Shown here: positions 1 to 9,266 of the stretch, piece after piece
Layout of the letters: every line of letters begins with the position of its first letter
How positions within the stretch are numbered: the stretch's first letter is position 1
NCBI GenBank assembly: GCA_046052345.1
Contig: JBJOMN010000007.1
Coordinates: forward strand, 1 to 64,000
Origin: Pollutiaquabacter sp046052345
GTDB taxonomy: Bacteria > Bacteroidota > Bacteroidia > AKYH767-A > 2013-40CM-41-45
Direction of reading: 5' to 3'
DNA: 64,000 nucleotides
Notes under the pieces: generated by a model
Seen by the model: only the letters and a program-made list of their open reading frames with translations
Told to the model about the DNA's origin: nothing
Databases searched by the model: none
Translations under genes and position numbers: made by a program

Positions 1-315
1 GCCGATTTCACAAAAGCGGATCCCATAAATCCGGAGAAATCGCTGGGCTTCTTCGGAGGCGGCAACGAGATGCGAGGCACGGACGGAAGAGTGGTGGTGA
101 CCGCAAACATCACTCCGGACAAGGAAACAGGCATCGGTAACTGGACGCAGGAGGAATTCATCGAGGCGGTCAGGGTAGGCAGACGTCCCGACGGAAAACA
201 ATTGCGTCTTCCGATGCCGCCGTATGTCATGCTTGACAGCGCGGATGCGGCCGCCATCTACAGCTTCCTGCGAACGGTGCCTCCCATCGTGCACGACATC
301 CCCAGAAACTGGTAG
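1..315 (+). CDS. c-type cytochrome, C-terminal part (truncated by window edge)
   Basis: The reading frame is open from base 1, so only about the last 104 residues are visible and the start lies outside the window. The fragment has the pattern NITPD-x-ETGIGNW-x-QEEF, then an LPMPPY loop with Met at about residue 72, and a final helix ending YSFLRTVPPI. This is the usual C-terminal half of a class I c-type cytochrome domain, as in cytochrome subunits of periplasmic dehydrogenases; the Met would be the second axial haem ligand. The CxxCH haem-binding motif would lie upstream and cannot be checked. It probably acts in periplasmic electron transfer. A hairpin terminator follows the stop codon. Family is fairly secure; the partner enzyme is unknown. 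Confidence 0.75.
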   Translation, partial: ADFTKADPINPEKSLGFFGGGNEMRGTDGRVVVTANITPDKETGIGNWTQEEFIEAVRVGRRPDGKQLRLPMPPYVMLDSADAAAIYSFLRTVPPIVHDIPRNW

Positions 316-320
316 CAATA

Positions 321-356
321 AAAAACCCTGCAGTTTCCTGCAGGGTTTTTTTAATC
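321..356. terminator. bidirectional rho-independent terminator
   Basis: A perfect GC-rich hairpin (AACCCTGCAG, loop TTTC, CTGCAGGGTT) is flanked by A-runs on the left and T-runs on the right. It therefore works in both directions between the convergent cytochrome and outer-membrane barrel genes. Confidence 0.85.
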
Positions 357-369
357 GATAGGTTACCGA

Positions 370-1098
370 TTAGAAGTAGAAGCTCAGGTTGATTGCGCCA
401 CCGGCTCTGTCGGTGTCGATACCGAAAGAGGAGCCGCTGTCACCTTCTTGTGCGTTCACATTCTGATAGGTGTCTTCGGAAGCGCCGGTAGAAGAGATAC
501 CGAGTCCCCAGCCGAACTCACCGCCCAGCGACATCTTGGGAGCGAAGAAATACTCCACGCCGATGAAGCCACGGACTCCGAAGGAGAAGGTGGAACCGTC
601 CTTCGAAGAAAGCGGAGAGCCATCAGCAGGTGTTCCGTTGTAGGACCACTCGGTCTTAGCACCGGAAAGACCGATGGCAGCCTCGGCACCGTAGATGCCC
701 TGAAGACGGCCTTTGCCACGATATTTCTGAAGGCCGGCACTCAATCCGATGTTATTGTAAGAATCCTTGGTTTCGGACATAGCACCTGTAGCGGGACTGC
801 CTACCGTGGTGGTGGTGGAGCCGAAGCCCAGACGCAGACCTACACGGTAAGCCGTGTTGGCGTCTTTCATCATTTTTCCGGTGATTACCTGATCGCCGTT
901 CGTGAAGTCCCAGCTCAGGTCGCCGTTGTTTCCACCGTTAAGCATGTTACCGAAATACTCAATGGCACCGGATGCATCAACACCGATGCTCCAATCTCCC
1001 GACTCGGGGAGGATAGCGGTTCCCTTCTTCGACGTCATTTGCGCAGAAGCGGCAAGCGTTGCAACCGTGGCAGCAACAATCAGAATGGTCTTTTTCAT
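370..1098 (-). CDS. outer-membrane beta-barrel protein
   Basis: A 242-residue protein starting at ATG 1098. It has a signal peptide of about 19 residues ending ASAQ, with cleavage probably before Gln. The mature part alternates short hydrophobic/aromatic strands with Gly/Ser/Thr/Asn-rich turns and ends in the aromatic strand INLSFYF, as expected for an outer-membrane barrel recognised by the BAM complex. I see no enzymatic motif. It resembles the small OmpA/OmpW-sized barrel proteins common in Bacteroidota, whose roles are mostly unknown. It converges on the cytochrome gene, and the hairpin at 321-356 ends both. Barrel assignment is likely; function is unknown. Confidence 0.7.
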   Translation of the reverse strand: MKKTILIVAATVATLAASAQMTSKKGTAILPESGDWSIGVDASGAIEYFGNMLNGGNNGDLSWDFTNGDQVITGKMMKDANTAYRVGLRLGFGSTTTTVGSPATGAMSETKDSYNNIGLSAGLQKYRGKGRLQGIYGAEAAIGLSGAKTEWSYNGTPADGSPLSSKDGSTFSFGVRGFIGVEYFFAPKMSLGGEFGWGLGISSTGASEDTYQNVNAQEGDSGSSFGIDTDRAGGAINLSFYF

Positions 1099-1411
1099 GC
1101 AAATAGGGTTTTGGTTTGGTACAATTCTAACGATTAGTTTCTAATCTAGGTTTCCATTATCCGTATTTGTATGAACCAAATCAGGGAAAAACCGTGCAAA
1201 AACGTGTTTAGTAACTTGATTTCCAAGGACATCAATGCGAATATGAAGTTTATCATTTCGCTGCAGTTTTTCCGGAACGCTTTTCGCTGGACCCTTCAAA
1301 AAAACACATAAATAATTGATATACAATTATATAAGCAGTAAGCCGGCCTTCGGGGACTTAATGATGATATTAACTTCTAATTTTAGAGCTTCCTCCACTA
1401 AATCCCCGATC
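1099..1411. other. intergenic region with a 19-bp palindrome and leader inverted repeat
   Basis: The 313-bp divergent gap holds no convincing gene. At 1312-1330 lies ATAATTG-ATATA-CAATTAT, a 7-bp inverted repeat with a 5-nt spacer in AT-rich DNA, resembling an operator. At 1350-1356 (TCGGGGA) and 1403-1409 (TCCCCGA) are perfect complementary arms; the second ends two bases before the ATG of the downstream secreted protein. A short antisense reading frame at 1141-1326 has no recognisable features. Confidence 0.4.
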
Positions 1412-4400
1412 ATGAATAGTCCCGCTTTCCCCGTCTTCCGAGTATTTGCCGTGGTCTTTCTACTTGTTTTCTCCTTTCTCAGGGTGCATGCAGGTACGGG
1501 AGACACCACCGTAGTCCGGACCTTGCGCTACGATACCACCATGCGTGCCGGCTACTTTGTGTTTCCGGACGACACCGTGAAGACCTATGAAAAAATCATC
1601 ATGGTATATGGAATGCGGTGCAAGGGCGGACTTGTTTCTACCACTTCGAATCGAAACCTGGGTTGCGGGGAATGGGATTATAACTGTTACACTTCCGTCA
1701 TCGACTCCTCGCAAACCGATTCGCTTGCTGCTTCTCGCGACAAGTACACCATCTCCGGAAGTACTGCCCAGACTTATTATTTCACCTCCGATCCGGTGTT
1801 CGACCTCGTCGATGAGGAACAGGTGGCAGTCACCTACGACTCGGTGATTTCCGAGACAGCCGTCCAGCCGTCCGCCGGCAACGCTGCAGTAGAACATACG
1901 CTCGGAGGCTCCACACGGGTGCATCGCGCCATGTATCTGTGGAGGGCTGCTGAATTGTCTACTGCAGGCTTGACAGCCGGGGACATCACCGGATTGCGTC
2001 TGGAGGTGCTGACCGCTGCCAATGATCTTCAACATCTCAGCGTCCGCATGAAACATACGGCAGACACGCTTCTCCAGGAGGCCCTGCCCCCTGTTGCCGG
2101 TTTCACGGAAGTCTATCTGCTTAACACACCGCTGGCCGCTCCCGGTACACATCAACTCAACTTCAGCGCACCTTTCGCGTGGGACGGTGTTTCAAACATC
2201 CTTATGGATTTCAGTTACACGTTGCCTTCAGGTTCTTCAGCGGATAGTGTTCGAGGCCACGATGCCGGTTTCCCTGCAGGATTGTATACGGATTCCCTGA
2301 ACGGGTATCTTGATGTAAGTGCCTCCATCCTGCACCCGGACACCCTCGCCCTCTCCTCGGTAACCGACCAGGTCACCGTCGCCTTCTGGGCATACGGCGA
2401 CACCAGCCGGCTTCCTTCCAACACCAGCATCGCCTACGGAACCGACCGTTCCAACGCCCGACAGCTCAACATCCACCTCCCTTGGTCCGATTCAAAAGTC
2501 TATTGGGATTGCGGTGGCAGCGGCGGTAATTATGACAGGATCTCACAGCAGGTGCTTCCTTCCGACTTCGAGGGGCGCTGGACCTTTTGGGCGTTTACCA
2601 AGAACGCTTCCACGGGTGACATGAAGATCTGGATGGACGGTCATTTGTGGTCATCCGGCACGGGTAAGACCCTTCCGATCCGTCTGACCGATTATTGGAT
2701 CGGCGCTTCGCCGAACGGATTCCAATACAAAGGCCGTCTGGACGAATTCAGCCTTTGGAACAAGGAGTTGGATTCGTCGTCCATTGCATCCGTCATGTAC
2801 AGAAGCATCACTCCGTCGCATCCGGATTATCAGCATCTGGTCCAGTACTATCCGTTCGACGAGGCCACAGGAGCCACGGCCTACGACCAGGGTCCTAACG
2901 CCGCTACCGCATCTTTCAGTTATGCGTACCGGCAGGAGCAAAAAGGCAAGGAGCTTTTCAGGGATTTCTCAGCGACTACCTTCCGTCCTGATGTGACTTT
3001 CCTGCAAGGGGACTATGTCACAAGCAGTCAGACTTTCCATCTTATCGATTCCGTGTTGCGGATTCCCGCTACCGTCGTCGAGTATGATGTAGTCGATAAT
3101 TCGCTGGTCACTGTCGATACCCAGCTGGTCTGGCCTTCCGGAGTTTACGCATACACCTACTCCGCCGCAGGAGGCATTCTCGATTCCGTGCTCATCCAGA
3201 CGACCGACTCGCTCGTGCAGCAGACGTTGAATTACCATGCCAAGCGACCGATGAACTTCGAGCTTATCGACTTCATCACGCCCTATGGCATCAATCTCAA
3301 TCTGGACGGATTGAATGGGAAGTCATGGCTCTTCGATGTAACCGACTTCGCGCCGGTGCTCCGCGGAGGTAAATACCTTTCCATGAACGGTGCCGGACGT
3401 TACAGCGAGGAAAACGACATACGGTTCATCTTCTACGAGGGAACCCCTCCTCGTGATGTCCGTTCCGTCACGCAGGTATGGCCGAACGGCGGCTGGACAT
3501 CGGCCTCCTGGAGTCAGATCTATAACAATGTGTATTTCGAACCGCGTGACATTACGCTGGACCCCGGAGCTTCCATGTTCAAGATCCGTTCATCCATCAG
3601 CGGCCACGGCCAGGAAGGGGAATTCATTCCCCGGAACCATACGGTTTCTCTGGCGGGGATCGTCGATTTCACGCGCAGCGTCTGGACGGAATGCGCGACT
3701 AATCCGATCTATCCGCAGGGAGGCACCTGGATCTACGACCGTGCCGGCTGGTGTCCGGGCAAGGGCGTGGACCTGGCGGAATACGAGCTGACGCCTTATG
3801 TCACGCCCGGTCAGACGGTGACCTTCGATTATACGATGCCCTTCATCGCCAATCCCGGCACTTCCAACTACCGCGTGAACAATACATTGGTAACCTACGG
3901 TCCGCCGAATTTCCAACGCGATGCCTCCGTGCACGAGATCAAGTCCCCTTCGGTGCGTACCGAATATCTCCGGTTCAATCCCATCTGTGATGACCCCGTC
4001 GTTACGATCCGCAGCACGGGTGCTGATACGCTTACATCCCTGGACATCATTTACGGTCGGGAAGGCGGAGCTCAAAGCTCTTATCACTGGACCGGAGCGC
4101 TCACGTTCCTGCAGACCGAAGAGGTGGTGCTTCCCGCTCCTGCATGGATCGGCTCCGGCATCGACCGTTTCCGTGTAAGCGTGGCCAACCCTAACGGAGC
4201 AGCTGACGGTTATGCTGCGAACGATACGATGTCCACGGATTTCCTGATACCTGATACGTATTTCGGCGGCATTGTTCTCGAGTACCGCCCCAACAACCTG
4301 GTCACGCAGAACAGTTATACCGTTTCCGATGCACAAGGTAACGTGCTCCTGAACCGGGCTCCGACCGTAGGCGGCGCCATCTACCGCGACACCCTCAACC

Positions 4401-4864
4401 TTCCTGCAGGTTGTTATGTGCTGCGCATGAGTGATGCGGGCGATGACGGGCTGAGTTTCTGGGCGAACAGCAACCAGGGTACCGGTTACTTCCGCATCCG
4501 TGCGGCGTCCACTTCCACCATCCTCAAGACCTTTCAGCCTGATTTCGGAGACAACATCTATTATCAGTTCACCGTGAATTATTCCTTGCCGGTCGAAGGA
4601 CCTTCGGTCGTCAATCCCGGCATCACGGTCTTTCCTAATCCTTCCGCCGGCCGTTTCAACACGGTGATCCGCGGCCGTCGTTATTCCGAAGTGAAGCTGT
4701 CTGTCACGGATGTCGCCGGAAGGCAGGTATATGCCGAGACCGCACGGTTGACGCAATCTGAACAAACCGTACTCATCGATCTGGAGGGAGCGACTCCCGG
4801 AATTTATTTCCTTGTCGCGGAGGGCGAGGGTCTAAGGGAAGTACAGCGCATTGCGGTACAGTGA
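1412..4864 (+). CDS. secreted PNGase F-like protein with inserted LamG domain, T9SS sorted
   Basis: 1150 residues from ATG 1412. I chose this start because it begins directly at a signal peptide (MNSPAFPVFRVFAVVFLLVF, cleavage near VHA-GTGD). Residues ~57-97 carry YEKIIMVYG and GCGEWDYNCYTSV, like the N-terminal part of peptide-N-glycosidase F proteins. Residues ~300-465 form a concanavalin/LamG jelly-roll (VTVAFWAYGD, MKIWMDG, GRLDEFSLWNKEL). Residues ~620-810 return to PNGase F-like sequence (SGHGQEGEF, YPQGGTWIYDRAGWCPG, ELTPYV). Residues ~1070-1150 are a type A sorting domain (VFPNPSAGRF, GIYFLVA). It should be exported through the T9SS and stay on the surface or be released. Activity on N-glycans is an inference. 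Its stop abuts the stop of hrpB with no base between them. Confidence 0.75.
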   Translation: MNSPAFPVFRVFAVVFLLVFSFLRVHAGTGDTTVVRTLRYDTTMRAGYFVFPDDTVKTYEKIIMVYGMRCKGGLVSTTSNRNLGCGEWDYNCYTSVIDSSQTDSLAASRDKYTISGSTAQTYYFTSDPVFDLVDEEQVAVTYDSVISETAVQPSAGNAAVEHTLGGSTRVHRAMYLWRAAELSTAGLTAGDITGLRLEVLTAANDLQHLSVRMKHTADTLLQEALPPVAGFTEVYLLNTPLAAPGTHQLNFSAPFAWDGVSNILMDFSYTLPSGSSADSVRGHDAGFPAGLYTDSLNGYLDVSASILHPDTLALSSVTDQVTVAFWAYGDTSRLPSNTSIAYGTDRSNARQLNIHLPWSDSKVYWDCGGSGGNYDRISQQVLPSDFEGRWTFWAFTKNASTGDMKIWMDGHLWSSGTGKTLPIRLTDYWIGASPNGFQYKGRLDEFSLWNKELDSSSIASVMYRSITPSHPDYQHLVQYYPFDEATGATAYDQGPNAATASFSYAYRQEQKGKELFRDFSATTFRPDVTFLQGDYVTSSQTFHLIDSVLRIPATVVEYDVVDNSLVTVDTQLVWPSGVYAYTYSAAGGILDSVLIQTTDSLVQQTLNYHAKRPMNFELIDFITPYGINLNLDGLNGKSWLFDVTDFAPVLRGGKYLSMNGAGRYSEENDIRFIFYEGTPPRDVRSVTQVWPNGGWTSASWSQIYNNVYFEPRDITLDPGASMFKIRSSISGHGQEGEFIPRNHTVSLAGIVDFTRSVWTECATNPIYPQGGTWIYDRAGWCPGKGVDLAEYELTPYVTPGQTVTFDYTMPFIANPGTSNYRVNNTLVTYGPPNFQRDASVHEIKSPSVRTEYLRFNPICDDPVVTIRSTGADTLTSLDIIYGREGGAQSSYHWTGALTFLQTEEVVLPAPAWIGSGIDRFRVSVANPNGAADGYAANDTMSTDFLIPDTYFGGIVLEYRPNNLVTQNSYTVSDAQGNVLLNRAPTVGGAIYRDTLNLPAGCYVLRMSDAGDDGLSFWANSNQGTGYFRIRAASTSTILKTFQPDFGDNIYYQFTVNYSLPVEGPSVVNPGITVFPNPSAGRFNTVIRGRRYSEVKLSVTDVAGRQVYAETARLTQSEQTVLIDLEGATPGIYFLVAEGEGLREVQRIAVQ

Positions 4865-7348
4865 TCACCGTTTCCGTTTGACCGCTCCACGCACCGCTGT
4901 GGCGGTCCAGGGGTCTTCCGGCCATGCATGTTTCGGATAGCGTATGCGCAGCTCTTTTCGGACCTCATGGTAGGTGTTCTGCCAGAAGCTTTTCAGGTCC
5001 TGCGTGACCTGCACCGGCTTGAATCCGGGGGAGAGCAGATGCAGCAGCATGTTGGTTCGGCCTCCGTTCACCGTCGGGGATTCCGTCATTCCAAAGACCT
5101 CTTGCAAACGAACCGCCAGCACAGGAGGCGAACCGTCCACTGAATACCGTATGTCGATCATGGATCCGCTGGGGACTTCCATCCTGGTCGGGGCCAGCTT
5201 GTCCAGGACCTGTTGCTGTTCCCGGCTGAGTGTCCCGTAGAGGATTGCGTAAAAGTCGAGCCGTTTGATGTCCTCTTTACGTCGGATGTTTCCGAGGTAC
5301 GGCGATGCCCACACGGCAGCCGACTCCTGCAACGCCTCGTCGCTGAAATCCGGAAAGCCCTCCTCCGGTCGCCATTTACGTAGTGACAAGACCCGCGCCT
5401 GCAAGCGATCCGAAGCATCCGTCCTGTCAAAGAGGTGCAGCCCTTCTTTACTGATGAATGTACATATCACGCCGGCAACTTTTTCGGAGGAAGGATTACG
5501 GATGTTCTCCTCTTTCGCAATGAGGCTGCCGATACGCCATTCCTTTCGTGCGATGAGCGTACCGTTCTTGTCGTCCCAGGTGATCGATTCCACGGCGACG
5601 GCCTCTTTCAACAGGCTTTCGGGGTCGAATGCCGCGGACAGGAAGACCTTGCCCTCTTTCGTTCCGGCGTCGAGTTGCGCAATAGCAATCCAGGACTCAT
5701 GGGTCATGGGGTCTGTCTCCTGCAGCCGTGCCGGTCTGCCGTTCGCCATGCGGTATCTCCCGTGTGTATCCTCCCTACGGGCGATACGTTCGGGATAGGC
5801 AGCGGCTATAAGTGCGCCTGCCGTTTCCGGTGCGGTTGTTTCATGCTTTACATCGGCAGTCCCAAGTGCTTTCCTCCACTGCCGGGCGATGCGGTCGATG
5901 CGTTCCAGCGAATTCCGGTCAGCGTTCACACGCTCTTTTCTTCTCCAGCGCTCCAGGACATCCAGGCGCAATGAGAGATCCGTTCCACCTTCCCCGCGAA
6001 GGGGGTCCCTTTCCTCCAGAAGCGCCGCCACGTCCGCAGCTGTCGTCCCTAGTCCGTTGCGTTTTCCGTGAATGAGCATGTGAGCGATCCGCGGATGGGT
6101 GGGAAGGTCAAGCATTTCCCTGCCCACGTTTGTTATCCTTCCGCTTGACAGTGCATCCAGGGATTCGAGGAGTTGCTGAGCCTGTAGAATTGATGCCGGA
6201 GGCGGAGGAGTGACCCATTCCAGTGCTGCAGGGTTCGTATGACCCCAACCTGCCAGTTCGAGTGTCAACTGTGCAAGATCAGCCTGAAGGATTTCCGGCT
6301 TACGTTTGGCGCCGAGATGGTGATGGGCTGCCTCCGCCCACATCCTGTAACAGACGCCGGGTCCGAGGCGGCCTGCACGTCCCGCGCGTTGGTCGGCCGT
6401 GTCTCTTGTCGACCGAACGGTCTCCAGTCTGGAGAGGCCGGTGTTGAGGTCGTATCTGGGGATGCGGGAATAACCGCTGTCCACTACCACCCTGACACCC
6501 TCGATAGTGAGACTGGTTTCGGCGATGGAAGTCGCAAGGATGATCTTTCTTCTTCCTGAAGGATCGGGAAGCAAGGCACGTTGTTGTTCGTCGTGCGGAA
6601 GGTCGCCGAAGAGGGGATATACGATCGCATCAGGTCCGGCTTCTTCCAGTAATCCGGCCGCACGCAGAATGTCACCGCTGCCGGGAAGGAAAACCAATAC
6701 GTCGCCTTCCTGCTCTTCCCGCATCGCTTTCAAAATTAGCCGGCAGGTGTTCTGAGCGATCTGTGAAGATCCGTCCGGTTCCTGGTACCTGTAGGTCACC
6801 GGATACTGCCGTCCCTTGCTGTTGATGAGCGGAGGGTTTTTCAGCACGAGTCGCAGCTCATCGGTATCCAGGGTTGCGGACATGATAAGCAGACGAAGAT
6901 CGTTCCTCAGCACTTGCTGGGCTTCGCGGGCCAGCGCGAAGGCAAGGTCGGAGTGGAGGCTGCGTTCGTGGAATTCATCGAAGATGACAAGACCTGCATC
7001 ACTGAGCGCATTATCGTGCTGCAACATCCTGGTGAGGATCCCCTCCGTGACAATTTCAATCCGAGTGGACTTGCCCGACTTGCTCTCGAAACGTATTCTG
7101 TATCCTACGGTCTGCCCCGGTTCTTCTCCGAGCTGTTCCGCCAGCCGCCAGGCGACGGCCTTGGCGGCCAGCCTCCGCGGTTCAAGCACGATCATCTTCT
7201 TGCCCTCCAGCCACGGTTCTCCCAACAAGTGGAGCGGGAGTACCGTGCTTTTCCCGGCTCCGGGCGGGGCCTGGAGAATTGCGGTGTTCCCTTCCCGGAG
7301 CGCTTTCCGGACCTCGGGTACCACTTCAAGAACGGGCAGTGTGTCCAC
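4865..7348 (-). CDS. hrpB: ATP-dependent RNA helicase HrpB
   Basis: 827 residues if translation starts at GTG 7348, which gives MDTLPVLEVVPEV, matching the usual HrpB N-terminus. An in-frame TTG at 7369 lies inside a probable -7 box (GATATTTG at 7367-7374) and is less likely. Motifs in order: Walker A PPGAGKST (residues 28-35), EPRRLAA, the HrpB-type motif II DEFHER (DEFH rather than DEAH), SATL, and the helicase motif VI region DTADQRAGRAGRLGPG. The HrpB-specific C-terminal region follows. DEAH/RHA-type helicases of this family remodel RNA in the cytoplasm; the role in bacteria is poorly defined. It converges on the preceding secreted-protein gene with no spacer, so the two transcripts probably overlap. 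Confidence 0.9.
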   Translation of the reverse strand: MDTLPVLEVVPEVRKALREGNTAILQAPPGAGKSTVLPLHLLGEPWLEGKKMIVLEPRRLAAKAVAWRLAEQLGEEPGQTVGYRIRFESKSGKSTRIEIVTEGILTRMLQHDNALSDAGLVIFDEFHERSLHSDLAFALAREAQQVLRNDLRLLIMSATLDTDELRLVLKNPPLINSKGRQYPVTYRYQEPDGSSQIAQNTCRLILKAMREEQEGDVLVFLPGSGDILRAAGLLEEAGPDAIVYPLFGDLPHDEQQRALLPDPSGRRKIILATSIAETSLTIEGVRVVVDSGYSRIPRYDLNTGLSRLETVRSTRDTADQRAGRAGRLGPGVCYRMWAEAAHHHLGAKRKPEILQADLAQLTLELAGWGHTNPAALEWVTPPPPASILQAQQLLESLDALSSGRITNVGREMLDLPTHPRIAHMLIHGKRNGLGTTAADVAALLEERDPLRGEGGTDLSLRLDVLERWRRKERVNADRNSLERIDRIARQWRKALGTADVKHETTAPETAGALIAAAYPERIARREDTHGRYRMANGRPARLQETDPMTHESWIAIAQLDAGTKEGKVFLSAAFDPESLLKEAVAVESITWDDKNGTLIARKEWRIGSLIAKEENIRNPSSEKVAGVICTFISKEGLHLFDRTDASDRLQARVLSLRKWRPEEGFPDFSDEALQESAAVWASPYLGNIRRKEDIKRLDFYAILYGTLSREQQQVLDKLAPTRMEVPSGSMIDIRYSVDGSPPVLAVRLQEVFGMTESPTVNGGRTNMLLHLLSPGFKPVQVTQDLKSFWQNTYHEVRKELRIRYPKHAWPEDPWTATAVRGAVKRKR

Positions 7349-7472
7349 GTGTAGGCTGTAAGATTGCAAATATCGGCAGTAAAACCTGTTCGAAGCACAT
7401 TGCGGCAGTGGTGTTGTCAGCGGATGATCAAAAAGTGGAATCGGGTGGCGATGTAAAGGGCGGATATTTTTC

Positions 7473-7480
7473 TACATTTG
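7473..7480 (+). promoter_or_regulatory. Bacteroidota -7 promoter element TACATTTG
   Basis: Exact match to the phylum's TAnnTTTG -7 box, 29 bases upstream of the ATG at 7510. No clear -33 TTTG is visible. Confidence 0.6.
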
Positions 7481-7509
7481 AACGAACCATCCACCACTAC
7501 CGTATCAGC

Positions 7510-9186
7510 ATGAAAAAAACACTACTTGTAATCCTGACGGCGCTGCTCCAGGCTGCCGCTTTCATCTCGACGGCGCAGGAAGCCGTTTCCGGCGGACCGC
7601 TTCAAACGGTTGCCAAAGATCCCACGGAACACCTGGCGAAGCAGAACGGTAGTCGTTCGGAAATCATCGTAAGTCCTACCGGCGCGTCCCGCACCATCTC
7701 CTCCTGCGATTGCTGGGTCCAGCGTGACCGTGCCTGGCAGGTCGCGCCGTTCACCAACGGCACACCTCCTGATTACCGCAACGACGACGGCTCCACGGAT
7801 ACCATCAGCCTGATTTCCCCCTTCTGTTTCTACGGTCAATACCTGCGCAAACTTTTCATCAATAACAACGGGAACATCAGCTTCGGCACCCCGTATTCCA
7901 CGTACAGTGCAGACTCCTTTCCTAACACCAACTTCGTCATGGTCGCCCCCTTCTGGGCGGACGTGGATACCCGCGGTCCGCTCAGCGGCCTGGTGTATTA
8001 CGAGCTGACTAATTCCCATCTCATCGTACAATGGGACTCGGTGGGATATTTCAACTCGATGGATGACAAGCGCAATGCCTTCCAGCTGATCATCACTGAC
8101 GGTCTCGATCCGCTGTTGCCTGCCGGCTACAACGTCGGATTCTGTTACAAGGACATGCAGTGGACCACGGGTTCCGCATCCCAAGGGGTGAACGGATTCG
8201 GCGGAATTCCGGCGACAGTGGGCGTCAATCAGGGCAACGGCATCAACTACATCCAGATGGGCCGTTTTGACCAACCGGGTTCCCTCTACAACGGTCCCGG
8301 GGGATTGCCCGACGGCATCGATTTCCTCGACAACCAATCGTTCGTCTTCAATACATGTGTGAGCAATTTCAATATCGCACCGGTAGTCAGTTCCCAGTCC
8401 GCTTGCGATACGATCACCCTTTGCGTGGGGGATTCTTCCGATGTGAGCATCTCCTTCCTCGGACCGGAACCCAGCCAGCAGACCACCCCGACGGTCAATT
8501 ACGGTTCGATGCAGGACGTATCGGTCACCAGTCTTGTCTCCGGCCCCATCGCCTCCGCGTCCGTTCACATCAATGCGACTGCAAACAATACCGGCTATCA
8601 CAACATCCAGTTCCTCGGTACCGATAACGGAACACCCAGCCAAACGACTACTACCAGCGTCACCATCCGAGTCATCGGACCTCCTACCGCGCAGTTCTTC
8701 AGCATTCCCGATACTTCCACGGTAATGATCTTCGACAACTACAGCCTTTCCTGTGCCTACACTTTCTGGGATTTCGGTGACGGATACTCAGGCTATTCTT
8801 TCTTCGATACTGCTCATTTCTATGCCACTCCGGGCACGTACTATGTCATGATGGTTGCTTTCAGCGACGGCGGATGTTTTTCAGACACCGCTTACCAGAC
8901 CATCACGGTGGTTGATAACGGTACGGGCATAGAAGACATCTCGGCACCGCTGCCCGTATACCTCGTCCCGAACCCGTCAAAAGGGCTGGTGCGTATCATC
9001 AGTAAGGTTCCGGGGGACTTAGAGGTTCGACTGACCGACCTTTCGGGCCGTACTGTATTTTCTGATGCGGATCTGAGCGCCGGCAAGGAATTGGATCTAA
9101 CGGGCCTCTCGAGAGGAGTCTATTTCTACACTATCCGGGAATCAGGCTCCGGCGCGGTCCGTACCGGCAAGCTGGTCCTTGAATGA
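7510..9186 (+). CDS. secreted nidogen-like/PKD protein, T9SS sorted
   Basis: 558 residues from ATG 7510. Signal peptide MKKTLLVILTALLQAAAF with cleavage likely at ISTA-QE. Residues ~110-275 form a NIDO (nidogen-like) domain: INNNGNISFG, MVAPFWADVDTR, LIVQWDSVGYF, NAFQLIITDG. Residues ~393-470 are a PKD domain (FWDFGDGYSGYS, ATPGTYYVMMVAFSDGGC). The last ~78 residues are a type A sorting domain (YLVPNPSKGLVRI, LTDLSGRTVF, GVYFYTI). Such proteins are surface or secreted adhesin-like molecules; no catalytic site is apparent. It has its own promoter (7473) and a strong terminator after its stop, so it is probably monocistronic. Confidence 0.8.
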   Translation: MKKTLLVILTALLQAAAFISTAQEAVSGGPLQTVAKDPTEHLAKQNGSRSEIIVSPTGASRTISSCDCWVQRDRAWQVAPFTNGTPPDYRNDDGSTDTISLISPFCFYGQYLRKLFINNNGNISFGTPYSTYSADSFPNTNFVMVAPFWADVDTRGPLSGLVYYELTNSHLIVQWDSVGYFNSMDDKRNAFQLIITDGLDPLLPAGYNVGFCYKDMQWTTGSASQGVNGFGGIPATVGVNQGNGINYIQMGRFDQPGSLYNGPGGLPDGIDFLDNQSFVFNTCVSNFNIAPVVSSQSACDTITLCVGDSSDVSISFLGPEPSQQTTPTVNYGSMQDVSVTSLVSGPIASASVHINATANNTGYHNIQFLGTDNGTPSQTTTTSVTIRVIGPPTAQFFSIPDTSTVMIFDNYSLSCAYTFWDFGDGYSGYSFFDTAHFYATPGTYYVMMVAFSDGGCFSDTAYQTITVVDNGTGIEDISAPLPVYLVPNPSKGLVRIISKVPGDLEVRLTDLSGRTVFSDADLSAGKELDLTGLSRGVYFYTIRESGSGAVRTGKLVLE

Positions 9187-9204
9187 TGCAGACCTATTCA
9201 GTGA

Positions 9205-9242
9205 ACGGACGGCATGCATTTGCCGTCCGTTTTTTATTTTTA
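9205..9242 (+). terminator. rho-independent terminator overlapping a possible promoter box
   Basis: Perfect 9-bp stem ACGGACGGC/GCCGTCCGT with an 8-nt loop, followed by TTTTTATTTTT. The T-tract contains TATTTTTA (9235-9242), one mismatch from TAnnTTTG, 24 bases before the ATG at 9267. Confidence 0.8.
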
Positions 9243-9266
9243 CAGACCTGTTCAACCACCACACGC

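Noticed and set aside
1141..1326. 61-codon minus-strand frame in the intergenic gap
   Set aside because: No signal peptide, domain or promoter box; it overlaps the palindrome region and looks like chance.
3590..4765. Long antisense open frame (391 codons) under the PNGase F-like gene
   Set aside because: It is the mirror of a well-supported secreted protein, has no recognisable domain and shows the composition expected from codon bias. Similar mirrors at 7522-8643, 27767-28876, 31663-32907 and 40625-41695 were rejected for the same reason.
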